Positions 17,531 to 26,487 of a stretch of 64,000 bases of DNA are shown here, one piece after another. The stretch is from Prauserella salsuginis (GTDB lineage: Bacteria; Actinomycetota; Actinomycetes; Mycobacteriales; Pseudonocardiaceae), in NCBI RefSeq assembly GCF_024648885.1, contig NZ_JANBBF010000008.1, forward strand, positions 868,001 through 932,000, given 5' to 3'. The notes under the pieces were generated by a model, which worked only from the letters and a program-made list of their open reading frames with translations, made no database searches and had not been told where the DNA came from. Both the position numbers and the translations under genes were made by a program. Numbering within the stretch: position 1 is the stretch's first letter; each line of letters opens with the position of its first letter.

Positions 17531-18613
17531 GTGGACGAGGCGCTCGCGCGCCGGCTGGAGCGAATCCTCCTCGACGGCAAGCGCAAGTACACGCGACAGC
17601 AGGTCGCGGACAAGGCCGGCGTTCCCCCGGAGCGGACGAAACGGCTGTGGCGTGCGCTGGGCCTGGCGACAGCCGCTGACGACGAGACCGTGTTCACCGA
17701 CGCCGACGTCGAAGCCGTGCGCATCGTCGACCGGCTCGTGACGGCCGGGCTGCTCGACGAGGAACTCGAAACGTCGGTGGCCCGCGCCGTCGGCCTGCAC
17801 CTGTCACGACTGGCCGAATGGCAGGCCGATCTGTTGTGGTCGCTGGTGGCCGACAACCCGAAGCTGGCCGGCGACGAACGCCGCATCGGCAAGCTCGTCG
17901 AAAGCGTGCTCCCGGAGCTCGAACGGGTGCAGAACTTCGTCTGGCGGCGCCACCTCGCCGCGTACTCGGCGCGCCTGCTCACCGGTGCCGACGAGGAACC
18001 GGAGTCGCGCACCGAAGTCGTCGGATTCGCCGACATGGTCGGTTACACCCGGATGACCCGCCGGGTCGACGAGGCCGAGTTGAGCGCCGTATTGGAGCGG
18101 TTCGAAGCGCTCGCCTCCGACATCATCGCCGACCGCCACGGCCGGATCGTGAAGATGATCGGCGACGAGGTGCTGTTCGTCTGCGACGAACCCGCCGACG
18201 CCGCCGAGATCGCCCTTACCCTGTCCGAACGCGCCGGTGAGGACGAGGACCTGCCGCACGTGCGGGTCGGCATGGCGGCCGGCCGCGTGCTGAGCCGGTT
18301 CGGCGACGTGTACGGCTCGGTGGTGAACCTGGCGAGCAGGCTGACATCGCTCGCCAGGCCGGGCACGGTCCTGGTGGACCGCGAACTCGGCCGCGAGCTG
18401 GACGGACTCGACGACTTCGACGTGCGGTCCCGCCGCGCCACCTCGGTGCGCGGCTACAGCCGGCTCCGCCCCGGAGTGCTGCGGCGCGCAGGTGCGACCC
18501 GGCGGGTGTCGAGCGGCCAGCAGCTGGCAGCGGACCTGCTGGGACTCAGCCGGACCGACCGCGACACCGGTCCCGGCACCGAGCACGACGCCGGGACCGA
18601 TCGCGACGGCTGA
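17531..18613 (+). CDS. Class III adenylate cyclase with N-terminal regulatory domain
   Basis: 360 residues from GTG 17531. Residues 1-155 are a helical domain like the autoinhibitory/regulatory half of the mycobacterial Rv1264/Rv2212 type, starting KYTRQQVADKAGVPPERTKRLWRALG. The catalytic domain has a first metal Asp in VVGFADMVGYT, Lys and second metal Asp in RIVKMIGDEVLF, the purine-contacting Asp in FGDVYGSVVN, and the transition-state Asn and Arg in VNLASRL. All key residues are present, so ATP to cAMP conversion as a homodimer is expected. No membrane segment. The Thr/Asp-rich tail is probably disordered. Confidence 0.9.
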   Translation: MDEALARRLERILLDGKRKYTRQQVADKAGVPPERTKRLWRALGLATAADDETVFTDADVEAVRIVDRLVTAGLLDEELETSVARAVGLHLSRLAEWQADLLWSLVADNPKLAGDERRIGKLVESVLPELERVQNFVWRRHLAAYSARLLTGADEEPESRTEVVGFADMVGYTRMTRRVDEAELSAVLERFEALASDIIADRHGRIVKMIGDEVLFVCDEPADAAEIALTLSERAGEDEDLPHVRVGMAAGRVLSRFGDVYGSVVNLASRLTSLARPGTVLVDRELGRELDGLDDFDVRSRRATSVRGYSRLRPGVLRRAGATRRVSSGQQLAADLLGLSRTDRDTGPGTEHDAGTDRDG

Positions 18614-18690
18614 CGGCGGCCGGCACCGGTGACGGACGGACCCGGCCGGTCTGCGACGTGGCGCAAGCGCCGGCGGCCGGCGGGAGTGCG

Positions 18691-20715
18691 CTACTTCTTC
18701 TGGTACCGCTCGCGGCGCACCGTGGCCTTGCGTCCCTTGATGCTCGTGCCCTTCAGCGCGGCGATCACGTCCTCCGCCGCTCCGGAGGGCACGTCGACGA
18801 GCGAGAACCGATCAGCGATGTCGATGGCACCGATGTCGCGGCCACGCAGTCGCGACTCGCCCGCGATCGCGCCGACGAGATCCTGCGGCCGGACGCCCGA
18901 CGTGCGGCCGACGCCGACGAACAGGCGCGTCATACCCGGGCCGACGGCGCGGGCGCCCTTCTGCTTGCCGCCGGGACCGTTGCCCTGGCCGCCCTCGCGC
19001 TTGCCACCGCGTTTGCCTTCCGCCGGCGGCCACGCCTTCACCTCGGGAATCTCTTCCTCTTCGGTGATGGAGCCGCCGGCCTCGTGCGCCAGTTTGACCG
19101 CGGCGAGCGCGATCTCGACGACGTCGTACTCGTCGGCGAGCGGCTCGACGACCGAGCGGAACCGGTCGAGATCCGCGGTGTCCTGCAGCGCCTCGGTCAG
19201 CGAGGAGCGGGTCTGTTCGAGCCGCTGCGCACGCAGATCCGCGATCGTCGGCAGCTTCTTGACGGCGATCTTGTGGCCGGTGACGCGTTCGATCGTCTTG
19301 AGCATGCGGTGTTCCCGCGGCTCGGCGAGCGTGATGGCCGTACCCTCACGGCCCGCGCGGCCGACGCGGCCGATCCGGTGCGTGTACGACTCGGGCGCAC
19401 TCGGCACGTTGTAGTTGACGACGTGCGTGAGCTGATCGATGTCGAGTCCGCGCGCCGCCACGTCGGTCGCGACGACCAGGTCGGCACTCGACCCGCGGAG
19501 ACGTTCGACGACCCGGTCGCGCTGCAGCTGATTCATGCCACCGTGCAAGGGTTCGGCCCGGTAGCCGCGGCCGTTGAGGGTTTCGGTGAGCGTGTCCACC
19601 TCGTCCCGGGTGCGACAGAACACGATCGCCGCTGCGGGCGATTCGACGTCCAGCACACGGCCGAGCGCCGCCGGCTTGTGCCCGCGCGGCACCACGTAGG
19701 CGGTCTGCGTGATCGGCGACTCGGCCCCGCCGGCGGTGCGTTCCCTGCCGACGCTGATCTGCACGGGGTCGGCCAGGAATCGCTTGACGAGACCGTTGAT
19801 GCGCGGCGGCATCGTCGCGGAGAAGAGCATCGTCTGCCGCTCCGTGGGCATCTCCGCGAAGATCGCGTCGATGTCCTCGGCGAAGCCCATGTCGAGCATC
19901 TCGTCGGCCTCGTCGAGCACCGCCATACTCAGCTCGCCGAGCGACAGCGTTCCCCGCGACAGGTGGTCGAGCGCGCGGCCCGGCGTCGCGATCACCACGT
20001 CGACGCCGCGTTCGAGCGCCTTCAGCTGCCTGCCGATGGGCTGCCCACCGTAGATCGGCAGCACGCGCGTGCCGAGCTCGCTGCCGTAGCGGTGCAACGC
20101 CTCGGAGACCTGTACGGCGAGTTCGCGGGTCGGTGTGAGCACGAGCGCCTTGGGACCGGCACCCTTCCCGTGCCCGGTGATGCGCTGCAGGATCGGCAGC
20201 GCGAACGCCGCGGTCTTGCCCGTGCCCGTCGCGGCCTGCCCGACGAGGTCGCGCCCTGCCAGCATCGGCGGGATCGCCTCCCGCTGGATGGGGGTCGGCT
20301 CCTCGTAGCCGAGCGACGACAGCGCGCCGAGCAGCTCCGGCCGCAGGTCCAGGTCGGCGAACGTCACGCCCGCCTCGCCACTGCCCTCGTCGGAGTCCAC
20401 GGTGTCGGCCGCGTCCTCGTCGGTGTCGGCCGCGGCGGTGTCCGCGGTGGCGTCAGCGGCGGGACCGGGTGTGTCCTCGTCTTCGTCCTCGGCCGTGTCG
20501 TCGTCGTTGTCGGTGTCGGTGTCGGCCGTGTCGTACCCGGCTTCGGTGGTGTCGGGGGCTTCGGTGGTGTCGGCGGTCGCTGCGACCGCGGCGGTGGGCT
20601 CGCCGGGGTTGGGCTCGCCGGCGGTGGGCTCGCCGGCGTTGGAGTCGTTGTCGTCCGACGTGGCCGCTGCGCCGGTGGCGCTATCGGTACTGTCGCCGGT
20701 GGCGGTGTCGTTCAC
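18691..20715 (-). CDS. DEAD-box RNA helicase (DeaD/CsdA-like) with DbpA-type RNA-binding domain
   Basis: 674 residues from GTG 20715, preceded by AGGAAGG; a start 54 bp upstream is possible. Residues 1-110 are a very acidic, low-complexity tail with GEP repeats. The helicase core is intact: QAATGTGKTAAF (motif I), PTRELA (Ia), ATPGR, VLDEADEML (II), FSATMP (III), VATDVAARGLDI (V) and HRIGRVGRAG (VI). The C-terminal RRM-like domain (MTRLFVGVGRTSGVRPQDLVGAI) is the DbpA RNA-binding fold. Role: RNA unwinding in ribosome assembly, mRNA turnover or cold adaptation. The acidic tail is longer than usual. Confidence 0.93.
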   Translation of the reverse strand: MNDTATGDSTDSATGAAATSDDNDSNAGEPTAGEPNPGEPTAAVAATADTTEAPDTTEAGYDTADTDTDNDDDTAEDEDEDTPGPAADATADTAAADTDEDAADTVDSDEGSGEAGVTFADLDLRPELLGALSSLGYEEPTPIQREAIPPMLAGRDLVGQAATGTGKTAAFALPILQRITGHGKGAGPKALVLTPTRELAVQVSEALHRYGSELGTRVLPIYGGQPIGRQLKALERGVDVVIATPGRALDHLSRGTLSLGELSMAVLDEADEMLDMGFAEDIDAIFAEMPTERQTMLFSATMPPRINGLVKRFLADPVQISVGRERTAGGAESPITQTAYVVPRGHKPAALGRVLDVESPAAAIVFCRTRDEVDTLTETLNGRGYRAEPLHGGMNQLQRDRVVERLRGSSADLVVATDVAARGLDIDQLTHVVNYNVPSAPESYTHRIGRVGRAGREGTAITLAEPREHRMLKTIERVTGHKIAVKKLPTIADLRAQRLEQTRSSLTEALQDTADLDRFRSVVEPLADEYDVVEIALAAVKLAHEAGGSITEEEEIPEVKAWPPAEGKRGGKREGGQGNGPGGKQKGARAVGPGMTRLFVGVGRTSGVRPQDLVGAIAGESRLRGRDIGAIDIADRFSLVDVPSGAAEDVIAALKGTSIKGRKATVRRERYQKK

Positions 20716-20820
20716 TGTGGTGGACCTTCCTGATCCGGGGAATGTGCGGCGACGCCACAGCCGTGACATCCCCGACAGAGGTGACCACCGGCCGCAGGTG
20801 CTGCGGCGGTGGGGGTGCGT

Positions 20821-22062
20821 TCACCGCGACGCCGGGAGTACGGCGTACTGGCGGACGTACAGGTCGGTGTAGGTGACCGGGCCACGCGGGCCAGGCACGC
20901 GGTCCAGGTTGATGCCGGTCTCCGGCACGCCGAGCAGCTTGAAGCCGTCGAGCAGCCGGGTCGGGGCGTTCCAGAACACGCCGGTGCCCTGATAAGCGTC
21001 GAAGAAGGCCTCGGCCGTGGCGGAGTCCTCGGTCGCGATGCCGGCGGCGAGGCCGGAAGTCTGCTCGTTGGCGATCGCCACGGCCTCGGTGAGGCCGCCG
21101 ACGGGAGCGACGGTAACCGTGGCCTCGCGGTCCGAGTCCAGGGCCCACTCGTAGCCGATCGGGTGCTCGTGCGGCGGCAGCGACGGGGTCACTCCGCGGC
21201 CGGCGAGGGCCTCGGAGATGACCGGCCACAACCGGTCGTAGACCGCGGAGTGGACCAGCAGCAGGTTGAGCCGGTTGCAGACGCCGAGCCGGTCGAGGCT
21301 GCCGCTGACGAGACCGGCCACCGTGTCGGCGTCGGCCGCCTCGTCGACGTACAGCACGCCGCCGCCGTCGGCGTGCGCGAGCGTGCGCACGCCGCAGTTC
21401 GCACCCTCCGTCGCCAGCGCGCGCGTGGTCTCACCGCTGCCACGCAGGATGACGAGCGGCACGAGGTTCGGCAGGCGCACGAGCGCCGCCGCGGCCTCCC
21501 GTTCGGTGCGCGGGACGAGCTGGACGACGCCGGCGTCGATACCGGCCGCGGCCAGGGCGGGGGCGACGACGATCTCGATCAGCCGCTGGGCCGAGCCGAG
21601 CGCGGCCGAACCGGTGCGCAGCACGCCCGCGTTGCGCGATTTGACCAGCTGCGAGGCCACGTCGACCGTGACGTTGGGCCGCGCCTCGTAGTTCGCGCCG
21701 ATGACACCGACCGGCCTGCGCCGCTCGACGAGCTTCAGCCCGCCGTCGAGCGCGGACACGTCGACCGAGCGCGCCTGGTGCGGGGCACCGGCGAGCAGCC
21801 GGAGCTGGTCGGCCATCCCGGTCAGGCGGTCCTCGGTGATGGTGAGCCGGTCGAGCAGACCCGCGCTCATCCCCTCGGCGCGCGCACGAGTCACGTCGGC
21901 GTCGTTGGCGGCGAGAATGTCGGCCCGGTACTCGACGAGACGGTCCGCCATCGCGGTCAGGGCGACGTCGATCGCCTCGTCCGACGCGGTCGCCAACGAC
22001 GGCGCCGCGTGCTTCGCCACTCGCGCGCACTCCTCGACAGCCTTGGCGACCTCGTCCGTCAC
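20821..22062 (-). CDS. proA: Glutamate-5-semialdehyde dehydrogenase (gamma-glutamyl phosphate reductase)
   Basis: 413 residues from GTG 22062, encoding the family N-terminus VTDEVAKAVEECARVAKHAAPSLATA. It catalyses the NADPH-dependent reduction of gamma-glutamyl phosphate in proline synthesis. RPVGVIGANYEARPNVTVDVA, KSRNAGVLRTGSAALGS and the catalytic-Cys region DRLGVCNRLNLLLVH (about residue 270) are all present. A longer upstream reading frame is not supported by similarity. The kinase partner proB is not in the window. Confidence 0.95.
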   Translation of the reverse strand: MTDEVAKAVEECARVAKHAAPSLATASDEAIDVALTAMADRLVEYRADILAANDADVTRARAEGMSAGLLDRLTITEDRLTGMADQLRLLAGAPHQARSVDVSALDGGLKLVERRRPVGVIGANYEARPNVTVDVASQLVKSRNAGVLRTGSAALGSAQRLIEIVVAPALAAAGIDAGVVQLVPRTEREAAAALVRLPNLVPLVILRGSGETTRALATEGANCGVRTLAHADGGGVLYVDEAADADTVAGLVSGSLDRLGVCNRLNLLLVHSAVYDRLWPVISEALAGRGVTPSLPPHEHPIGYEWALDSDREATVTVAPVGGLTEAVAIANEQTSGLAAGIATEDSATAEAFFDAYQGTGVFWNAPTRLLDGFKLLGVPETGINLDRVPGPRGPVTYTDLYVRQYAVLPASR

Positions 22063-22201
22063 AGCCTGAGCCCTTCCCCGCTCGCGGGCGCCGGGCCCGC
22101 AGTCGTCCGCACCGTCATCGTCACGGTGTCGACTCCTCAGTGTGCCCCACCGCCGGTGCGTGCCCACGGGCGGTCCCCGGGTCGGGCACCTGCTCAGGGG
22201 G

Positions 22202-22927
22202 CTACAGCGGCCCGCCGACGGCCGGATCGACGAGCAACATGCCGCCCACGACGGCACAGCCTCCGATCAGGACTCCGAGCACGAGCAGCCACAGCGCCGC
22301 AGGCAGGCCGGTCAACCGGGCCAACTGGTCGATGTCCGAGTCGCGGGCGGCACCACGACGGCGTTTGCTCTGCAGCTCGAACAGCGGCCGCACCGCACCC
22401 AGGATCAGGAACCACGTCACGACGTACACGAACACGGCCTGCACCCCTGGCGGGGCGAACCACGCCACGGCACCGAGCACCGCCGCCGCAACCAGCACGG
22501 AGAAGACCCCGTAGGCATTGCGGACGAGGACCAGCACGCCGAGCAGCAGCACCGCGGTGACGCCGAGGACCGCCGAGAGCTGCTCGGCCCACACCAACCA
22601 CGAGAACAGCAGCCCCAGCAGTGCGGGCGCCGGGTAGCCCGCCAGCGACGTCAGCACCATGCCGGGGCCTTCGGGACGGCCCCGCGAGACCGTCACGCCC
22701 GAGGTGTCCGAATGCAGCCGGATTCCCTGCAGCCGCCTGCCCACCGCGAGCGCGGCGAGCGCGTGCCCCGCCTCGTGGACGATCGTCAGCAGGTTCCGCG
22801 CCAGCCGCCACGGCGCTCCGGACAAGACCACGATCAGCGTGGCCACGCCGCTGAGGAGAATGATCGTGCCCGCCGTCGTGACGTCCAGATCGAACGCCCG
22901 GGTGATCTCGTCGATACCGTCCTGCAC
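22202..22927 (-). CDS. M50-type (M50B-like) membrane metalloprotease
   Basis: 241 residues from GTG 22927. A first membrane helix (TAGTIILLSGVATLIVVLSG) is followed by TIVHEAGHALAALAVGRRLQGIRLHSDTSG, the HExxH zinc motif within a helix typical of intramembrane site-2-like peptidases, and then by at least four more helices. Substrate unknown. It starts 9 nt after the stop of the upstream glycosylase gene, so the two are likely co-transcribed. Confidence 0.8.
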   Translation of the reverse strand: MQDGIDEITRAFDLDVTTAGTIILLSGVATLIVVLSGAPWRLARNLLTIVHEAGHALAALAVGRRLQGIRLHSDTSGVTVSRGRPEGPGMVLTSLAGYPAPALLGLLFSWLVWAEQLSAVLGVTAVLLLGVLVLVRNAYGVFSVLVAAAVLGAVAWFAPPGVQAVFVYVVTWFLILGAVRPLFELQSKRRRGAARDSDIDQLARLTGLPAALWLLVLGVLIGGCAVVGGMLLVDPAVGGPL

Positions 22928-22936
22928 CGCGCCAGC

Positions 22937-24055
22937 TCACCACAACGGGTGTCGGGTCGTGGTGACACCCCGCCCGCGGGCACCCTCCTTGCCGACACCC
23001 CGCCCATTGACACCGCGCCCACCGGCACCGCGCAGCACCGCGGCGAACCTGATCACGAAGCTCGCCCAGCTCCGGTACGGCCGCCATCGCTCGGCCACCT
23101 CGGCGGGCGGCCGGTCGTAGAGGTCGGCCATCGCCGCCAGCAACAGCCTGTCGTGGGCGGGGAACACGTCGGGGTGCCCGGCCCCGCGGGCGACGATCAG
23201 CTCGGCGGACAGCGGCCCGATCCCGGGAACCTGCCGGACCAAGTCGACCGCGTCCCCCGGATCCATCGCACGCAACGCAGCCGCGTCGAGCAGTCCGGAC
23301 TCCGCCGCGTCAGCGACGATCGCCAGCCGCTCGCGCTTGCCGGCCGACAGCCGTGTCGCGGGCGAGACCGCCCGCAACTCCGGCGGCGGTGCGATCACCG
23401 GCCGCCTGCGGCCTCCGACGGGAACGACCCGCCCGTACCGCGTAACCACCCGCGAGTACAGGGCGACCGCCTGTGGCATCCGCAGCCCTTGGCAGATCAC
23501 GGCCCAGCATGCGGCCTCGTACGGCGACCCGAACAGGATCGGCCGCGTCCCCGGGGAGGCCCTGCGGAGCCCGTCGAGTACGGCATCGCCGCGGGCGCCG
23601 GCTGCGAACGCCGCCCCGTCGCAGTCGAGCGAGAGTATGCGGCGGGCCTGCGACACGGCGCGGTCGACATCGGCCTGCGACACGCCGCCGAGGGCCGCCT
23701 CGTCCGTGCCCACACCACCCGTGACGGCTCCGGTGACTCGCAGCTCCAGCATCGCGGGTGACCGGCGCCGCACGTGCACCCCGACCGCGCGCCGGACACC
23801 GTCCAGGAGGAACGCCAGCCGCAGTTCGTCGACGCCCCACAGGTCTCCGCCCACCGCGGGCGTGATCGCGTGCGCGACGCTGCCGGACACCGTCAGGTCG
23901 ATGTCGCCCCGGGGCGCCGGTTCCAGCCGGGTGATCACGGCCGAACCCGGCCCGCGCGCGATCGCGGCCGGCATTCGCGCCGAACCCGATCGCATCCCGC
24001 CGTTTCCGATCCCGCCGTTTCCCATCCCGCCGTTTCCGATCCCGCCGGTTCCCAT
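22937..24055 (-). CDS. AlkA-like DNA-3-methyladenine glycosylase (HhH-GPD)
   Basis: 372 residues from ATG 24055, with GGGGGA upstream; GTG 24067 is an alternative. The N-terminus is four tandem (M/I)G(N/T)GG units made by a 15-bp DNA repeat. The core has an AlkA-type layout ending in the helix-hairpin-helix and catalytic Asp: VRQVPGIGPLSAELIVARGAGHPDVFPAHD (Asp about residue 315). AlkA enzymes excise alkylated purines; the exact lesion range is unknown. The C-terminal tail (GGRGVNGRGVGKEGARGRG) is also Gly/Arg-rich low complexity, which is unusual for the family. Confidence 0.8.
   Translation of the reverse strand: MGTGGIGNGGMGNGGIGNGGMRSGSARMPAAIARGPGSAVITRLEPAPRGDIDLTVSGSVAHAITPAVGGDLWGVDELRLAFLLDGVRRAVGVHVRRRSPAMLELRVTGAVTGGVGTDEAALGGVSQADVDRAVSQARRILSLDCDGAAFAAGARGDAVLDGLRRASPGTRPILFGSPYEAACWAVICQGLRMPQAVALYSRVVTRYGRVVPVGGRRRPVIAPPPELRAVSPATRLSAGKRERLAIVADAAESGLLDAAALRAMDPGDAVDLVRQVPGIGPLSAELIVARGAGHPDVFPAHDRLLLAAMADLYDRPPAEVAERWRPYRSWASFVIRFAAVLRGAGGRGVNGRGVGKEGARGRGVTTTRHPLW
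23996..24055. repeat. Four 15-bp tandem repeats inside the glycosylase 5' end
   Basis: Four in-frame 15-bp units, plus-strand consensus (C/G)ATCCCGCCGTTTCC, encode (M/I)G(N/T)GG on the minus strand. Every second unit carries an ATG codon, so copy-number changes would shift the usable start codon. Confidence 0.85.
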
Positions 24056-24332
24056 CGCGTCCCCCACTTTTCGCCCGCCGTCCCGGGCGTCGTCGTTTCC
24101 GGATTGATTCGAACACTAGAGCGACAGGTGGCGATGCGGCAGCCACGATTCACCGGAATGCGGCGGTTTCCCGGCGCACGTGACACGAGTGTCGACTTCT
24201 GTTCGCCTCCCGGCGCCGCGAGGGGACCACTCGTGCCACCATCCACCTCGGCCACGCCCCCACTCGTCCGCGCCGTCCGGCCTACCGACACGACGGGAAG
24301 CGGCGCGGCGCACGGCGCTGCGGGCCGCGCGT

Positions 24333-24338
24333 TAGTGT
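24333..24338 (+). promoter_or_regulatory. Putative -10 element, leaderless start
   Basis: TAGTGT ends 6 nt before the GTG of orn; no Shine-Dalgarno sequence is present. Confidence 0.45.
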
Positions 24339-24344
24339 GGCCGG

Positions 24345-24947
24345 GTGACTGACCGTCTAGTCTGGATCGACTGCGAAATGACGGGACTCGATCTCGCGAC
24401 CGACGCGCTGATCGAGATCGCCGTGCTCATCACCGACGCCGACCTCAACGTGCTCGACGACGGCCTCGACCTCGTCATCCACGCCGACGACGATGCGCTG
24501 GCCGCCATGCCCGACGTCGTGGCCGAGATGCACGAGAAATCGGGACTGACCGACGAGGTGCGTCGCTCGACGACCACCCTCGCCGACGCCGAACAGCAGG
24601 TGCTCGACCACATCAAGCGGTACGTGCCCGATGCACAGACCGCTCCCCTCGCCGGCAACTCGATCGGCACCGATCGTGGCTACATCGCCCGCGACATGCC
24701 GGCACTCGACGCCCACCTGCACTACCGCATGGTGGACGTGTCGTCGGTCAAGGAGCTCGTGCGCCGCTGGTACCCGCGCGTGTACTACGCCAAGCCGGAG
24801 AAGGGCCTCGCCCACCGCGCACTGGCCGACATCAAGGAGTCGATCGCCGAACTGCGTTACTACCGCGCAACGGCGTTCGTACCCCACCCCGGGCCGAGCA
24901 GCGACGAAGCACGCGCCGCGGCGGACCAGGTGACCGCTGCTCCGTGA
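24345..24947 (+). CDS. orn: Oligoribonuclease
   Basis: 200 residues from GTG 24345. A 3'-5' exoribonuclease of the DEDDh family that clears short RNA oligonucleotides and pGpG. Motifs are intact: [11 protein letters not shown] (Asp and Glu), [16 protein letters not shown] (Asp) and [20 protein letters not shown] (His and Asp). Family length about 180-215 residues, so it is complete. tRNA-His follows about 100 bp downstream on the same strand. Confidence 0.96.
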   Translation: MTDRLVWIDCEMTGLDLATDALIEIAVLITDADLNVLDDGLDLVIHADDDALAAMPDVVAEMHEKSGLTDEVRRSTTTLADAEQQVLDHIKRYVPDAQTAPLAGNSIGTDRGYIARDMPALDAHLHYRMVDVSSVKELVRRWYPRVYYAKPEKGLAHRALADIKESIAELRYYRATAFVPHPGPSSDEARAAADQVTAAP

Positions 24948-25043
24948 CCGCCCGCCGCGGAGACCACCGTGGTGGACCTCCCCGAAACCGCGCGCGGGCG
25001 GTGCGCTACGATATGTCAGCCGAGGCGCTCAGCGGCTCGCATG

Positions 25044-25119
25044 GTGGATGTAGCTCAGCTGGTAGAGCACCTGGTTGTGGTCCAGGAGGTCGCGGGTTCG
25101 AGCCCCGTCATTCACCCCA
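25044..25119 (+). tRNA. tRNA-His (GTG anticodon)
   Basis: Acceptor stem GTGGATG pairs with CATTCAC (one G-T pair). D-arm TAGCTCAGCTGGTAGAGCA is normal. Anticodon loop is TTGTGGT within CTGG...CCAG. T-arm contains GGTTCGAGCC. CCA is encoded at 25117-25119. A G at 25043 supplies the histidine-specific G-1. Confidence 0.97.
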
Positions 25120-25142
25120 CACAACTGCAGATCACGCAGTGA

Positions 25143-25177
25143 GAACCCCGGAGGCGTCCCCTCCGGGGTTCTTTGTT
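25143..25177 (+). terminator. Rho-independent terminator after tRNA-His
   Basis: An 11-bp stem (GAACCCCGGAG and its complement) with a 7-nt loop is followed by TTTGTT. It lies 24 bp downstream of the tRNA. Confidence 0.85.
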
Positions 25178-25358
25178 GTGCCCTCGAGTTCCCGGAGCCA
25201 TCCGGGTTGTCCACGCGACCTCCGTGGCGGGCCGTCGCCGGTGAGCTGCCGTGCCCGAACGTCGCGAGCAGGCGGACATGATCCCTGAACACCCGCGGAT
25301 CACTCCGCGCTGAACACCGGTGCTGACTGCCGCCCACGGGCCTTGCATCCCCCTATCC

Positions 25359-25374
25359 GTAAGTATACGCTTAC
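25359..25374. promoter_or_regulatory. Inverted repeat, probable ArsR operator
   Basis: GTAAG and CTTAC arms flank TATACG, 5 bp upstream of the GTG start of the ArsR gene. Position and symmetry suit autoregulation. Confidence 0.5.
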
Positions 25375-25379
25375 CGTTC

Positions 25380-25733
25380 GTGGAGGCTTACGAATCGGAG
25401 GCGTGGGACGCGATCGGCGATCCCACCCGGCGGGCGATCATGACCTGCCTGGCCGGACAGGAACTGGCGGTCGGGGAACTCGCCGACGAGCTGCCCGTCA
25501 GCAGGCCGGCCGTCTCCCAGCACCTGAAGGTGTTGAAGAACGCCGGGCTCGTCGCGGAACGCACCGCGGGCACGAGGCGGATCTATCGGCTCAACCCGGC
25601 AGGGGTCGCCGCGCTACGAGAACAGCTGGAGACGTTCTGGAACCGAGCTCTGACCGGATACCGCAAGGTCGCCGAAGACCGGAACAGCCGTACCCGGAAC
25701 ACGACGGATGAACAGCCCAAGGAGGAAGAATGA
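25380..25733 (+). CDS. ArsR family transcriptional regulator
   Basis: 117 residues from GTG 25380. Winged helix: AWDAIGDPTRRAIMTCLAGQELAVGELADELPVSRPAVSQHLKVLKNAGLVAERTAGTRRIYRLNPAGVAALRE-type sequence, the common ArsR subgroup that lacks metal-binding Cys residues and is paired with an SRPBCC protein. Its stop overlaps the ATG of the next gene. A longer start upstream is rejected because it would place the operator-like inverted repeat inside the coding region. Confidence 0.9.
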   Translation: MEAYESEAWDAIGDPTRRAIMTCLAGQELAVGELADELPVSRPAVSQHLKVLKNAGLVAERTAGTRRIYRLNPAGVAALREQLETFWNRALTGYRKVAEDRNSRTRNTTDEQPKEEE

Positions 25734-26203
25734 TGCAGACACAAACCACGGTGGTGCGGCGACAGATCGTCGTCGAGGCGCCCCGCGACAAGGCCTTCCG
25801 CACCTTCACCGAACGGTTCGGCGACTTCAAGCCGAAGGAGCACAATCTGCTCGGCGCGCCGATCACCGAGACGTTGTTCGAGCCGCACGTAGGCGGGCAC
25901 ATCTACGACCGCGCCGAGGACGGCAGCGAATGCCGGTGGGCACGCGTGCTCGTGTACGAGCCGCCGAGTCGGGTGGTGTTCAGCTGGGATATCGGCCCGA
26001 CGTGGCAACTGGAGACCGACCCCGCGAACGCCAGCGAGGTGGAGGTCCGGTTCGTGGCCGAAAGCCCGGAGCGCACGCGGCTCGAACTGGAGCACCGGCA
26101 CATCGACCGGCACGGCCCGGGCTGGCAGGCCGTCGCGGACGGCGTGGCAGGCGACGGCGGCTGGCCGCTGTATCTGCAGCGGTACGCGGCCCTGCTCGGC
26201 TAA
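25730..26203 (+). CDS. SRPBCC (AHSA1-like) domain protein
   Basis: 157 residues; the start ATG overlaps the ArsR stop codon (ATGA), so the two genes are translationally coupled. A single START/AHSA1-like fold: RRQIVVEAPRDKAFRTFTERFGDF, GGHIYDRAEDGSECRWARVLVYEPPSRVVFSWDI, then RTRLELEHRHIDRHG and a long C-terminal helix. Such proteins bind hydrophobic ligands in a deep pocket. The ligand and the signal sensed by the pair are unknown. Confidence 0.85.
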   Translation: MMQTQTTVVRRQIVVEAPRDKAFRTFTERFGDFKPKEHNLLGAPITETLFEPHVGGHIYDRAEDGSECRWARVLVYEPPSRVVFSWDIGPTWQLETDPANASEVEVRFVAESPERTRLELEHRHIDRHGPGWQAVADGVAGDGGWPLYLQRYAALLG

Positions 26204-26334
26204 CCCCGAACGGGGTCGTGCGACGGCCGGGTTCTGCTGCCGGCCGGATGCATGGGGCCGGCCACGACGGGCGACCGGCCCCGACCGACAGTTCGGCAGC
26301 TGCGGACAACCGTGGCGTGCTGTCCGAGACTCAC

Positions 26335-26397
26335 CCTCGAACGACGCGGTGCCAACCTCGAACGACACGGTGCCAACCCGGAACGACACGGTGCGGA
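26335..26397. repeat. Three 21-bp tandem repeats
   Basis: Consensus CC(T/C)(C/G)GAACGACACGGTGC, then three variable bases, repeated three times in the 284-bp gap between the SRPBCC and L,D-transpeptidase genes, which converge here. No gene is seen in the gap. Confidence 0.8.
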
Positions 26398-26487
26398 CCC
26401 GGTCGGCGTTTCCACGTCGCCGCAGGTCGAGTGGCGGGGCCCCGGAGTATCTCGCCGCGGCCCCGCCACGACACGGACGTCGGATCC

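Noticed and set aside
26204-26487. CRISPR array in the 21-bp repeat region
   Set aside because: The units are adjacent without spacers and only three in number.
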